From JAZDRH01 sp047470865 (GTDB lineage Bacteria; Pseudomonadota; Gammaproteobacteria; Pseudomonadales; Pseudomonadaceae): a DNA stretch of 63,905 nucleotides. Location of the stretch: positions 1 through 63,905 of the forward strand of contig NZ_JAZDRH010000019.1 in assembly GCF_047470865.1 (NCBI RefSeq). The letters run 5' to 3'. Numbering within the stretch: the stretch's first letter is position 1; every line of letters begins with the position of its first letter. Shown piece by piece: positions 16,315 to 25,377 of this stretch. The notes beneath the pieces were generated by a model. It saw nothing but the letters and a program-made list of their open reading frames with translations, ran no database searches and was not told where the DNA came from. Made by a program: the position numbers and the translations under genes.

Positions 16315-17214
16315 CTAGGAGTCCAGATAACCTAATGAACGCAACGCTCGTTCATCATCGGACCAGCCAGATTTCACCTTAACCCAAAGATTAAGCATAA
16401 TTTTTGAGCCAAACAATAGCTCCATATCCTTACGCGCTTCTTGACCAATTAATTTTAAACGTTCGCCTTTAGCACCAATTAAAATTTTCTTTTGGCCATC
16501 ACGCTCAACCAGAATCAGCGCGTGAATATGCAAAATGCGCCCTTCTTGCTTGAAGTCTTCGATTTCTACTGTCATTTGATAAGGTAGCTCTGCACCTAAC
16601 TGGCGTGTAATTTTTTCACGCACAATTTCTGCAGCAAGAAAACGACTGGAACGATCTGTGATCTGATCTTCAGGATAATAGTGCTCACTTTCTGGTAAGC
16701 AGGCAGTCACCAAGGCTTCCAAAGTCTCTACATTGCTGCTTTGTAGTGCGGAAATAGGAACTATCTCTGCATTAGGTAATTTTTCAGCCAACCAAGATAA
16801 GTGAGCCAGCAACTCCGCTTTATCCTCCATGCGATCAATTTTATTGACCGCAACAAAAACAGGGCAAGGCATATGACGGATTTTGTTGTATACCAACTCA
16901 TCTTCATCCGTCCAACGTAAACGATCAACCACAAAGACCACCACATCCACATCACGTAATGCTTGTGATGCGCTACGATTCATGTATTGGTTTAATGCTG
17001 TTTCATTAAATTTATGCAGACCTGGCGTGTCCACATAAATAGCTTGCACCTGCCCTTGTGTTTTAATACCCAGCATATTATGCCGGGTTGTCTGAGGCTT
17101 ACGCGAGGTAATGGCTAATTTTTGACCTAGAATATGGTTGATTAATGTAGACTTTCCTACATTAGGGCGCCCAACAATCGCAATATAACCACAACGGCTA
17201 ACAACTTCACTCAT
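16315..17214 (-). CDS. era: GTPase Era
   Basis: A 299-residue GTPase needed for 16S rRNA maturation and 30S assembly. G1 is GRPNVGKS (residues 15-22), G3 is DTPGLH, G4 is NKID, and the C-terminal KH domain carries ILIGAKGERLKLIG. I start at 17214 because GGAG lies about 7 bases before this ATG and the protein then matches the usual length; the frame is open for 7 more codons. The start overlaps the end of rnc by 8 bases, so the two are translationally coupled as in E. coli. Confidence 0.95.
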   Translation of the reverse strand: MSEVVSRCGYIAIVGRPNVGKSTLINHILGQKLAITSRKPQTTRHNMLGIKTQGQVQAIYVDTPGLHKFNETALNQYMNRSASQALRDVDVVVFVVDRLRWTDEDELVYNKIRHMPCPVFVAVNKIDRMEDKAELLAHLSWLAEKLPNAEIVPISALQSSNVETLEALVTACLPESEHYYPEDQITDRSSRFLAAEIVREKITRQLGAELPYQMTVEIEDFKQEGRILHIHALILVERDGQKKILIGAKGERLKLIGQEARKDMELLFGSKIMLNLWVKVKSGWSDDERALRSLGYLDS

Positions 17215-17902
17215 GCTGAGCTCCATTTTCCACACCTAAAGCTACCAAGGCAGCACCTGCTGCAGCTTGCTCTGCAATACGGCGACTAGAACCAGAACCA
17301 AAGGTTTTTTCTTTTAACAAACTAATACCACACTCAACAGAGAATACACGACAATGAGGTTCTCCTTGAATATCAATCACATCATACGCTGGTAAATCGC
17401 AGCCTCGTGATTGAAGAAACTCTTGTAAACGTGTTTTAGGATCTTTATTAGTATCAACTAGCGTTAAACTTGAGAATTGATCTTCTAACCATGCTAAAAC
17501 ACGCTCACGCGCCACATCCATACCCGAATCAAGATAGATAGCGCCAATAATTGCTTCTACCGCATCTGCCAATATGGAGTCACGCCGAAAACCGCCGCTT
17601 TTTAACTCTCCCGAACCTAAGCGTAAATAATCACCCAAGTTAAAGCCACGGGCTAAAATAGCCAGCGTTTCTCCTTTTACGAGGCGTGCCCTAAGGCGCG
17701 AAAGCTGCCCTTCACGTGCCTGAGGAAATCGTTTAAATAAAGCTTCGCCAGCCGCAAAGTTAAGAATAGAGTCGCCTAGAAATTCTAGGCGCTCATTATT
17801 TTTACCCGAAAAACTGCGGTGAGTTACCGCAATAGTTAACAAGCTTAAATCTTTAAATTGATAGCCGAGCTTGCGCTCAAGCCTATTTAGAGGTTCACTC
17901 AC
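17207..17902 (-). CDS. rnc: Ribonuclease III
   Basis: A 231-residue double-strand-specific RNase. The nuclease signature NERLEFLGDSILNF (residues 36-49) carries the metal-binding Glu and Asp, with the second acidic site in DAVEAIIGAIYLD. A C-terminal double-stranded RNA-binding domain begins around residue 155 (DPKTRLQEFLQSRG) and ends with the AAAGAAL helix. It overlaps both neighbours (DUF4845 by 4 bases, era by 8), consistent with one operon. Confidence 0.95.
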   Translation of the reverse strand: MSEPLNRLERKLGYQFKDLSLLTIAVTHRSFSGKNNERLEFLGDSILNFAAGEALFKRFPQAREGQLSRLRARLVKGETLAILARGFNLGDYLRLGSGELKSGGFRRDSILADAVEAIIGAIYLDSGMDVARERVLAWLEDQFSSLTLVDTNKDPKTRLQEFLQSRGCDLPAYDVIDIQGEPHCRVFSVECGISLLKEKTFGSGSSRRIAEQAAAGAALVALGVENGAQHE

Positions 17903-18282
17903 TGTACACGCACACGATATTCTTGATTAAAGGTCATCACCACACCAATATTCTTTACTAGTGGGGTTTTACGTTCGTAGTCTAATTTAACTACAAACTC
18001 GCCACCAACTTGCTCCACTTTCATAATATCATCAACCTTCAAGTCTCTAATATTGTTAAGTGGTAAGCTTTTTTCTACATATGTATAAAAAGCATCTACT
18101 GTATCAATAGGCGAACCTTCTTTAGAAATTTTTTCGGCGCCTTTGATAATCTTTTCAATGGACAAATTATCCATATAAAAAGGCACTAACTTTACTGTAA
18201 CCATCGCAAAAAAACCGACAACGGCCAATACGAATAGCGTTCCCCACAAGGTTGCACCTTTTTGTTGCTTAATTGTTTTCAT
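17899..18282 (-). CDS. DUF4845 membrane protein
   Basis: A 127-residue protein with one N-terminal transmembrane helix (about residues 13-33, GTLFVLAVVGFFAMVTVKLV) preceded by a QQKGATL stretch that resembles a prepilin-like N-terminus. DUF4845 proteins lie between lepB and rnc in Pseudomonas, as here; function is unknown. The C-terminal domain is predicted outside the membrane. It overlaps rnc by 4 bases. Confidence 0.85.
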   Translation of the reverse strand: MKTIKQQKGATLWGTLFVLAVVGFFAMVTVKLVPFYMDNLSIEKIIKGAEKISKEGSPIDTVDAFYTYVEKSLPLNNIRDLKVDDIMKVEQVGGEFVVKLDYERKTPLVKNIGVVMTFNQEYRVRVQ

Positions 18283-18294
18283 GATTATCCCTAA

Positions 18295-19116
18295 TTATTC
18301 AATTGCACCGGCACGTGAAAATGACGGTAAGTTTGTAAACTTCGGCGTAGGCCATGTCATCCAAATAACAGATGCTTTACCTACAATATTTTTGTCAGGC
18401 ACAAAGCCCCAAGCACGGCTATCTAGTGAATTATCGCGATTATCGCCCATCATCAGATATTCTCCGTCTGGCACTTTAAATACTTGAGCTTCGCGTATAT
18501 TACTTGATAATAACTTGCGAATAGTGTGTTTATGATCACCTAATGTTTCTTCATACAAAGCAATATTTTCAAAACTGCCTGTTTCATACTTTAAAAAACG
18601 CTCATCAATAAGCTGATCATTAATAACAAGGCGCTTATCCCGCGTATAGGTAACAACATCACCTGGCAAACCTACCACTCGTTTAATATAGTGCAGGCTT
18701 GGGTCAACGGGATATTTAAACACAACAACATCACCGCGCTTTAACTCATCTGTGGGTATAATTTTTTGATCAATAATTGGCAGTCGAATACCATAAGAAA
18801 ATTTATTAACGACAATAAAATCGCCAACCTTTAATGTAGGCACCATCGACTCTGAAGGAATCTGAAATGGCTCAAATAAAAATGAACGCAAGACAAAAAC
18901 AACGGCCAGTACAGGAAAAAAAGACTTCCCGTACTCCACCAGAACAGGAACTTTTTTTAGAGCTGCTAAATCTTCTTCTCTGCTTTGACTAACTTGTGAT
19001 TCATATTGAGCAATAGCCTTGACACGTTTAGGCGCAAGCACTATACGGTCAAATAACGCTAATAATCCGCAAACAACAGTCGCAATAAAAAGTATTAAAG
19101 CAAAATCTAATGTCAT
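18295..19116 (-). CDS. lepB: Signal peptidase I
   Basis: A 273-residue inner-membrane protease that cleaves Sec and Tat signal peptides. Two N-terminal membrane helices (about residues 3-22 and 66-80) precede the periplasmic domain. The nucleophile lies in IPSESM (Ser90), the general base in YIKRVVGLPGD (Lys145), and box E is MGDNRDNSLDSRAWG. It is separated from lepA by 5 bases and from DUF4845 by 12, within the conserved block. Confidence 0.96.
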   Translation of the reverse strand: MTLDFALILFIATVVCGLLALFDRIVLAPKRVKAIAQYESQVSQSREEDLAALKKVPVLVEYGKSFFPVLAVVFVLRSFLFEPFQIPSESMVPTLKVGDFIVVNKFSYGIRLPIIDQKIIPTDELKRGDVVVFKYPVDPSLHYIKRVVGLPGDVVTYTRDKRLVINDQLIDERFLKYETGSFENIALYEETLGDHKHTIRKLLSSNIREAQVFKVPDGEYLMMGDNRDNSLDSRAWGFVPDKNIVGKASVIWMTWPTPKFTNLPSFSRAGAIE

Positions 19117-19121
19117 AATCC

Positions 19122-20921
19122 CTACTCATCTACACGTAATACAGCCAAGAAGGCGGCTTGTGGTATTTCCACATTACCTACTTGCTTCATGCGTTTTTTA
19201 CCTGCTTTTTGTTTTTCCAACAGTTTACGTTTACGGCTTACATCACCGCCATAACATTTAGCCAATACGTTTTTACGTAAGGCTTTAACTGTTGTACGCG
19301 CAATAACTTGTCCACCTAATGCTGCTTGAATGGCCACATCAAACATTTGCCGCGGAATCAGCTCTTTCATTTTTTCTGTTAGCAAGCGCCCTTTATGGAC
19401 GGCTTTATCACGATGCACAATTAAAGCTAAGGCATCTACTTTTTCGCTATTAATCAACACATCTAAACGAGATAGATTAGCTGCCTGATAACGATCAAAA
19501 GAATAATCTAAAGAAGCATAACCACGACTAACCGACTTTAAGCGATCGAAAAAGTCTAATACGACCTCATTCATAGGCAGATCATAAACCACTTGGACCT
19601 GCGTACCTAAGAAGTGCATATCAGTTTGCACACCCCGTTTTTCAATACACAAGGTAATCACGTTACCTAAATGCTCTTGAGGTACCAAAATAGTCGCTTT
19701 TACAATAGGTTCGCGCATTTCTTGAATACCTGCTGGATCAGGCATTCGTGACGGGTTATCGACATAAATCACATCGCCATTTTTCATGACAGTTTCATAG
19801 ACAACAGTCGGCGCTGTGGTAATTAAATCAAGATCATATTCGCGCTCTAAACGCTCTTGAATGATCTCCATATGCAACATACCCAAGAAGCCTATGCGAA
19901 AACCAAAACCTAAAGCTTCTGAACTTTCAGGCTCATATTGCAGCGCAGCATCATTTAGCGTTAAACGCTCTAGCGCATCGCGAAAATCTTCAAAATCATC
20001 TGAGCTGACAGGAAACAAACCTGCATAAACCTGTGGCTTGATGCGCTGAAAACCAGGCAGCATATCAACTTCTGGAGTATTGGATAGTGTCAGCGTATCA
20101 CCAACGGGGGCTCCTTGAATCTCTTTAATACCCGCAATAATGAAACCAACTTCGCCAGCTTTAAGGTTGGCCATTTGCGTATGCTTAGGTGTAAACACGC
20201 CTACACTATCTACTTGGTGCACTTTACCAGTCGACTTAACTAAAATTTTATCGCCTTTTTTAACGCAACCATGTTTGACGCGAACCAGTGACACAACACC
20301 TAAATAATTATCAAACCATGAGTCAATAATTAATGCTTGCAAAGGTGCATCAATTTCGCCTTCTGGAGACGGTATAACCTGTACTAGACGCTCTAGTACA
20401 TTATCTACACCCAGTCCCGTTTTCGCGCTACAAGTAACAGCGTCGGTGGCATCAATACCAATAACATGCTCAATTTCCTCTTGAACACGTAAAGGATCAG
20501 CCTGTGGTAAGTCAATTTTATTGAGCACAGGCATCACTTCCAACCCTTGCTCAATGGCGGTATAGCAGTTAGCTACAGATTGCGCTTCAACACCTTGGCC
20601 AGCGTCTACTACCAATAATGCGCCTTCGCAAGCAGCTAGCGAGCGGCTCACTTCATAGGTAAAGTCAACGTGACCAGGAGTGTCAATAAAGTTTAGCTGA
20701 TAAACTTTACCGTCTTGCGCTTTATAATCTAGCGTTACGCTATGCGCTTTAATAGTGATGCCGCGCTCACGCTCAAGATCCATTGAATCAAGCACTTGAG
20801 CTGCCATTTCACGATCAGATAAGCCGCCACAAATTTGAATAAAACGATCAGCTAAGGTCGATTTACCATGATCAATATGCGCAATAATAGAAAAATTTCG
20901 GATATGACTTAAGTCACTCAC
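19122..20921 (-). CDS. lepA: Elongation factor 4 (LepA)
   Basis: A 599-residue translational GTPase acting on stalled or mis-translocated ribosomes and in initiation. G1 is AHIDHGKST, G2 has RERGITIKA, G3 is DTPGHVDF, G4 is NKIDLP. The EF4-specific C-terminal domain (LAKCYGGDVSRKRKLLEKQK) is complete. It is the first gene of the lepA-lepB series, preceded by about 150 non-coding bases and a terminator behind mucD, so it has its own promoter. Confidence 0.97.
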   Translation of the reverse strand: MSDLSHIRNFSIIAHIDHGKSTLADRFIQICGGLSDREMAAQVLDSMDLERERGITIKAHSVTLDYKAQDGKVYQLNFIDTPGHVDFTYEVSRSLAACEGALLVVDAGQGVEAQSVANCYTAIEQGLEVMPVLNKIDLPQADPLRVQEEIEHVIGIDATDAVTCSAKTGLGVDNVLERLVQVIPSPEGEIDAPLQALIIDSWFDNYLGVVSLVRVKHGCVKKGDKILVKSTGKVHQVDSVGVFTPKHTQMANLKAGEVGFIIAGIKEIQGAPVGDTLTLSNTPEVDMLPGFQRIKPQVYAGLFPVSSDDFEDFRDALERLTLNDAALQYEPESSEALGFGFRIGFLGMLHMEIIQERLEREYDLDLITTAPTVVYETVMKNGDVIYVDNPSRMPDPAGIQEMREPIVKATILVPQEHLGNVITLCIEKRGVQTDMHFLGTQVQVVYDLPMNEVVLDFFDRLKSVSRGYASLDYSFDRYQAANLSRLDVLINSEKVDALALIVHRDKAVHKGRLLTEKMKELIPRQMFDVAIQAALGGQVIARTTVKALRKNVLAKCYGGDVSRKRKLLEKQKAGKKRMKQVGNVEIPQAAFLAVLRVDE

Positions 20922-21040
20922 AGAACATCACCCAGTTAAGTCTTACGGCCCAGTGCCGGTGAAGAGAAAATAGGAACGGAGTTTACATGATTTTTTATCT
21001 TTACGTCACCCAAGCTGAGCAAGTTGAAAAGTTATTCATA

Positions 21041-21068
21041 AAAAAAGCGGCTTAATCGCCGCTTTTTT
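21041..21068. terminator. Strong intrinsic terminator after mucD
   Basis: AAAAAAGCGGC, loop TTAATC, GCCGCTTTTTT: a G+C-rich 5-bp stem extended by six A-T pairs, ending in six T on either strand. It lies 7 bases past the mucD stop and separates the algU-mucABCD unit from lepA. Confidence 0.92.
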
Positions 21069-21074
21069 CTGTAT

Positions 21075-22508
21075 CTAGTTCAGTTTAAAGGTTAAGAAAC
21101 TCGCCTGCCCATCTCGCAATACTCGCATTGAAATAGAGCGTTTCGGAGGTAAGTCTTTAGCTATTTTGGAAAACTGCTCTGCTGACTCAATGAGTTGATT
21201 ATTTAAATGCGTAATGATATCGCCTGCTCGCAAGCCCATCATAGCTGCTGGACCATTAGATACCTGACTGATAACTACACCTTTTTTGATTCCTGCTTGT
21301 TTTTTCTGCTCTGCTGTTAAATCAACAATACTAATACCTAAACGGTTGTCCACGCTATTTGCAGATTTTCCTTTAGTAACAGCCATTTTAGGATCTGAAG
21401 GCATAGCCCCCACTTTGACATTAATGTTTTGCTTTTTACCATCACGCATAATTAACATCTTAGCCGTTGCTCCTGATTTTAAAGCCCCTACTAAATGAGG
21501 CAAATCAGCCGACATCACCACAGGATGATCATTTAATTCAAGAATGACATCCCCTACACGCAAAGCACTCTGCGCCGCAGGGCCATCTTCTACAATCTGT
21601 ACCACTAATGCGCCAGAAGGTTTTTCTAAGCCAAAAGACTCTGCTAAGTCTTTATTAACCTCTTGAATCACTACACCCAGCCAGCCACGATCTACTGCGC
21701 CTGTTTCTTTTAGCTGGTTAGCGACATCCATAGCAACTTCCATAGGAATAGCAAATGATAACCCCATAAAGCCACCAGAGCGGGTAAAAATCTGGGAGTT
21801 AATACCTACCACTTCACCTTGCAAGTTAAATAATGGACCGCCTGAGTTACCTGGATTGATTGCAACATCCGTCTGGATAAAAGGCACATAGTTTTCATTG
21901 GGTAAATTACGCCCCTTAGCTGAAACGATCCCTTTCGTTACTGAATGATCAAAACCAAAAGGCGAACCAATAGCCAATACCCACTCGCCCACTTTAATTT
22001 CGTTGGACTTACCTACTTTAACCGTGGGTAAATTCTTGCCTTCAACTTTCAGTAAAGCTACGTCTGTACGTGGATCTGTGCCTATCAGTTTAGCTTCTAA
22101 CTCGCTGCGATCCGATAAGCGCACAATGATTTCATCAGCATCAGCAATCACATGGTTGTTGGTTAAAATATAACCATCTGATGAAATAATAAAACCTGAG
22201 CCTAATGATTGTGCTTCGCGCTGCTGACCACGAGGCGCACCTTGGCCGCGCGGTACGCGTGGGATGCTTCTTTCAAAAAACTCTTGAAAAATAGGCGGCA
22301 AGCCTTCCATATCCGGCCCCATAAATGGCATCATTTCCATATCCGCCATCCTAGCATCTACTTTTTGTCTGGTACTAATATTGACAACAGCAGGCGCAGC
22401 CATCTCAACCAGCTTAGTAAAATCAGGCAGCTCTGCACGCACAGGATGACTTACAAGTAAGAAAAATGCAGTTGCGCTGGCAACAAATAACGATTTTATT
22501 TTCGACAT
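21075..22508 (-). CDS. mucD: Periplasmic serine protease MucD (DegP/HtrA type)
   Basis: A 477-residue protease with signal peptide (cleavage after VRA, residue 25), a trypsin-like domain with His119 (TNNHV), Asp149 (RTDVALLK) and Ser222 (NPGNSGGP), then two PDZ domains (roughly 290-375 and 395-475). In Pseudomonas MucD degrades misfolded envelope proteins and restrains AlgU activation. It closes the algU-mucA-mucB-mucC-mucD unit exactly as in P. aeruginosa and matches that protein's length. Confidence 0.95.
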   Translation of the reverse strand: MSKIKSLFVASATAFFLLVSHPVRAELPDFTKLVEMAAPAVVNISTRQKVDARMADMEMMPFMGPDMEGLPPIFQEFFERSIPRVPRGQGAPRGQQREAQSLGSGFIISSDGYILTNNHVIADADEIIVRLSDRSELEAKLIGTDPRTDVALLKVEGKNLPTVKVGKSNEIKVGEWVLAIGSPFGFDHSVTKGIVSAKGRNLPNENYVPFIQTDVAINPGNSGGPLFNLQGEVVGINSQIFTRSGGFMGLSFAIPMEVAMDVANQLKETGAVDRGWLGVVIQEVNKDLAESFGLEKPSGALVVQIVEDGPAAQSALRVGDVILELNDHPVVMSADLPHLVGALKSGATAKMLIMRDGKKQNINVKVGAMPSDPKMAVTKGKSANSVDNRLGISIVDLTAEQKKQAGIKKGVVISQVSNGPAAMMGLRAGDIITHLNNQLIESAEQFSKIAKDLPPKRSISMRVLRDGQASFLTFKLN

Positions 22509-22539
22509 CTAACCGTTCTCCAACTCAAATCCAATTCAA

Positions 22540-22989
22540 TTAGCGTTTTTCTAAAGAGAGCTGTGCTCGTAAAACAATAGGCTGCATAGAGGAATTATCC
22601 TTATACCGACACCCATACCAACGCACAACCAATAAGCCCAAAACAAAGCCTAAACCACTTAACACTATAGTGAAAGGCTCAGATAATTCATAGAAAGCCC
22701 CTATAATAGCAAAGCTAAAAAAAGCCAATAAAGGCATAAGATAAGCTACTACTGAACTTTGTATGAGTAAATTTTCTGGAATACCAATAATGACAGTATC
22801 ACCAATAGATAGTTGCAAATCACAAAGCACACGTATGATATTTTTTTGTTTATGAAGATTTAGTGTCTGAGCCAAACCTTGACCACAACCAGCCTTTAAA
22901 GAGCAACTCGTACAAGTACCACTGCGCGTAACCTCAACCCAAACTGAGTTGGCTTCTTGTTTTATAACAATAGCTTGTTCTTCTATCAT
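22540..22989 (-). CDS. mucC: MucC / RseC-family membrane protein
   Basis: A 149-residue RseC/MucC protein. A Cys cluster near the N-terminus (GTCTSCSLKAGCGQG; Cys26, Cys29, Cys35) is followed by two membrane helices (about residues 78-97 and 102-122). I start at 22989, where the ATG overlaps the mucB stop (TAATG) and the product begins MIEEQAIVIK as in the family; the frame extends 33 codons further into mucB. The role in envelope-stress signalling is unclear even in well-studied species. Confidence 0.9.
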   Translation of the reverse strand: MIEEQAIVIKQEANSVWVEVTRSGTCTSCSLKAGCGQGLAQTLNLHKQKNIIRVLCDLQLSIGDTVIIGIPENLLIQSSVVAYLMPLLAFFSFAIIGAFYELSEPFTIVLSGLGFVLGLLVVRWYGCRYKDNSSMQPIVLRAQLSLEKR

Positions 22990-23924
22990 TATTTTTCTTC
23001 TGAACAAACTGAAATAGCAATACGCTCTGCTGTCCCAATAGGTATTTCTCCGACAACAGTAGCCATTACATCTCTTTTTCCAGCGCAAACTTTACGCGCT
23101 GCAATAGCTGTAGGCCCCACTTGCAGCAGAATATCTTCTGCCACCTCACCATGGAGTGGTTCCACAAATACAGAAAAACTCGCCAACCCATCAGTGTAAG
23201 AGTAGCTGGTAAAACTAGGTTGCTTTTGCTGATTAAACTCTTGCATTGCACTGTGCAGTAAAAAGCCTGTTGGAAGCCAAGCAGGCACCCAGTCTAAGGA
23301 AACAGGCGTTGCCTCATTAACGGGTGAAACAATGCAGCTCTCACTGCCTTTAATGTGTGTTAAATCTATATCTGCCAGTTCAAAGCTAGCGTATTGAAAG
23401 CGCTCTAACAATTGCCCTTCAGAAGTAAGCATTAACGACATCAAAGGAATAGATGTCTGTTCATCAAGATAGAGCTCATAGGCGTATCTATGCTGATCTC
23501 GTGGCATCAACAACAACACTATCGTATTGCGTCCAGCCACGCGTGAATAACCTAAAATACTTGGCGCATAGAAACGAGCAAGCTGCTTATTTTCTAACTT
23601 AATTGAAGCACTTAAGCGTTCTGGGGTAGCCGTGGCTTCTTGATCAGCACTAGAACAAACTACCTGAGCATTTTGATAAACCACTTCATAAGCAGGCCCA
23701 TTGAGCTGTAAGTAACGCTCGCTTACACCTTTCTCACTTATCTGATGCCAGACCTGATGCGTGGAAAAAACGCCCTGACGTTCGTAAACAAAGATTCCCT
23801 TGTAATCATGCTCAGTGGGAGCCTGCTGAAAACGCTCCAGCCAATCATTTGCTCGTTGATCAGGTGCGCCTTGCGCTACAGCTAGAGTCGAAAAAACAGC
23901 CAGACTCAAAGCAGCTAATCGCAT
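22989..23924 (-). CDS. mucB: Periplasmic sigma-factor regulator MucB (RseB)
   Basis: A 311-residue protein with a signal peptide (MRLAALSLAVFSTLAVA) and a MucB/RseB fold: an N-terminal LolA-like domain (TEHDYKGIFVYERQGVF) and a C-terminal domain ending near AIAARKVCAGKRD. MucB binds periplasmic MucA and shields it from proteolysis; lipids or lipopolysaccharide intermediates release it. It sits 3 bases after mucA and overlaps mucC. Confidence 0.93.
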   Translation of the reverse strand: MRLAALSLAVFSTLAVAQGAPDQRANDWLERFQQAPTEHDYKGIFVYERQGVFSTHQVWHQISEKGVSERYLQLNGPAYEVVYQNAQVVCSSADQEATATPERLSASIKLENKQLARFYAPSILGYSRVAGRNTIVLLLMPRDQHRYAYELYLDEQTSIPLMSLMLTSEGQLLERFQYASFELADIDLTHIKGSESCIVSPVNEATPVSLDWVPAWLPTGFLLHSAMQEFNQQKQPSFTSYSYTDGLASFSVFVEPLHGEVAEDILLQVGPTAIAARKVCAGKRDVMATVVGEIPIGTAERIAISVCSEEK

Positions 23925-23927
23925 AAA

Positions 23928-24533
23928 TTAATTCCCTTCTACACTCGCTGCACGAGCAAATGGGATACCAACTTCGTTTGCTTGCGCGGGAGCCTGTTGT
24001 GCATGGCGACGAAAATATTCAGGTAAGCGCTGTTCATACCATGTTTGCCCGCTGACTACTTCGGCAATAGGTGAGGGAGAACTGTTATCTCGATTAAAAC
24101 CTGCCAGCTCAACCAGCGGCGGCAATTTCACATCATTAACAGGCGTTACTTCCTGAGTGTGTGCAACCATTTTTGCTGTATTAACGGCATCTTGATTATA
24201 AAAGCGTACTCCAGCCAGAACCGCCAGTGTTACAGACGCAGCCACCGCAAAACGCCCCATCACCTGTAATGGACGAGATTTTTTAGTGCTTGCTGCTATA
24301 GGCGCTTGCTGATCAAAGTTTTCATTCTCAATAGCTGCCATGATGCTTGATGACAAATCTACTTGCGGCATAACAAACTCTTGGCGCATTGCAGCACGCG
24401 CCATATGGTAACGTGACCATGTTGCTCGCACTTCAGTATCGTCAATGTCTTTTAGGACGCGCTGCAGCTGAAGATCATCCGCCTCGTTATCCATTAATGC
24501 AGAAATTGACTGCTGTAGAGTTTCATTATTCAT
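23928..24533 (-). CDS. mucA: Anti-sigma factor MucA
   Basis: A 201-residue single-pass membrane protein that holds AlgU. The cytoplasmic sigma-binding part has SISALMDNEADDLQLQRVL and RATWSRYHMARAAM, the transmembrane helix is near FAVAASVTLAVLAGVRFY, and the periplasmic tail binds MucB. I start at 24533 (GAGG 8 bases upstream) rather than at the frame opening at 24563, which overlaps algU. The gene is intact with no premature stop, so the alginate/stress response should be under normal control. Confidence 0.93.
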   Translation of the reverse strand: MNNETLQQSISALMDNEADDLQLQRVLKDIDDTEVRATWSRYHMARAAMRQEFVMPQVDLSSSIMAAIENENFDQQAPIAASTKKSRPLQVMGRFAVAASVTLAVLAGVRFYNQDAVNTAKMVAHTQEVTPVNDVKLPPLVELAGFNRDNSSPSPIAEVVSGQTWYEQRLPEYFRRHAQQAPAQANEVGIPFARAASVEGN

Positions 24534-24562
24534 TGCAAACCTCACTTGGCTCTCACCAAACA

Positions 24563-25141
24563 TTAAGCTTCATGCAACAACGGCTTTAAAGCTTTATCAA
24601 CTGCTTCTCGCGCACGAAAAATTCGCGAGCGCACAGTTCCAACTGGACATTGCATAACCGCTGCAATATCTTCATAACTTAGCCCTTCATACTCACGTAA
24701 AGTTAAGGCAACACGTAAATCTTCAGGTAACTGACGGATGCTACGTTGTACAGTGTCATTAATTTCATCACGTAACATTAGTCGCTCTGGGGATTCCATG
24801 TCTTTTAGTGCATGATCACCCTCAAAGAATTCTGCTTCTTCAGCATCAACATCGCTACTTGGTGGACGTCGATTGCGTGAGACCAAATAATTCTTAGCTG
24901 TGTTGATAGCAATACGGTATAACCAGGTATAAAAGGCACTATCACCACGAAAATTAGCTAAGGCTCTATAGGCTTTAATAAAAGCTTCTTGAGCTACGTC
25001 TTGCGCTTCGTGTGGATCATGCACAAAGCGAACTATTAATCCCATAATACGGTGCTGGTATTTGAGCACCAACATATCAAATGCGCGCTTATCACCTTTT
25101 TGGACGCGCTCAACCAGTTTCTGGTCTTCATCAGGCGTCAT
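24563..25141 (-). CDS. algU: ECF sigma factor AlgU (RpoE)
   Basis: A 192-residue sigma-E class factor. Region 2 contains AFDMLVLKYQHRI, the -10 contact stretch AFIKAYRALANFRGDSAFYT and WLYRIAINTAKN; region 4 contains LTLREYEGLSYEDIAAVM and GTVRSRIFRAREAV. It directs the response to envelope stress and, in Pseudomonas, alginate synthesis. The ATG at 25141 is preceded by GAGGAG at 5 bases spacing; a GTG two codons earlier is unlikely. A promoter of the AlgU class lies upstream, implying autoregulation. Confidence 0.96.
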   Translation of the reverse strand: MTPDEDQKLVERVQKGDKRAFDMLVLKYQHRIMGLIVRFVHDPHEAQDVAQEAFIKAYRALANFRGDSAFYTWLYRIAINTAKNYLVSRNRRPPSSDVDAEEAEFFEGDHALKDMESPERLMLRDEINDTVQRSIRQLPEDLRVALTLREYEGLSYEDIAAVMQCPVGTVRSRIFRAREAVDKALKPLLHEA

Positions 25142-25276
25142 GTACACTCCTCAAAATAAAAAGGTCTACTTTACGCGCCAGTAAATCGGCTAAGTAACCA
25201 GGTAAAACCTTACGTAAAAGCAACCTGCGCATAAAAACTTTGATAGAAATCTTAACACTTTATTATGCACATCTGT

Positions 25277-25303
25277 ATTGAGTAAGTATTGCTCAAAAAG
25301 TTC
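25277..25303 (-). promoter_or_regulatory. AlgU/sigma-E-type promoter of algU
   Basis: Read on the minus strand, GAACTT (25303-25298) is a perfect sigma-E -35 element, then 16 bases, then TCAAT (25281-25277), close to the sigma-E -10 (TCAAA/TCTGA). It would start an mRNA with a leader of about 130 bases before algU. Autoregulated promoters of this form are known ahead of Pseudomonas algU. The -10 match is imperfect. Confidence 0.6.
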
Positions 25304-25377
25304 CCACATAAATCTCAATGTTTTTTCTACCCATTACAAGCATATACTATTGTTACCCCTTTTGTGGATGTATCAAC

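Noticed and set aside
18940..18975. GAACTT motif on the plus strand within lepB as an AlgU promoter
   Set aside because: It is antisense inside coding sequence and has no suitable -10 element.
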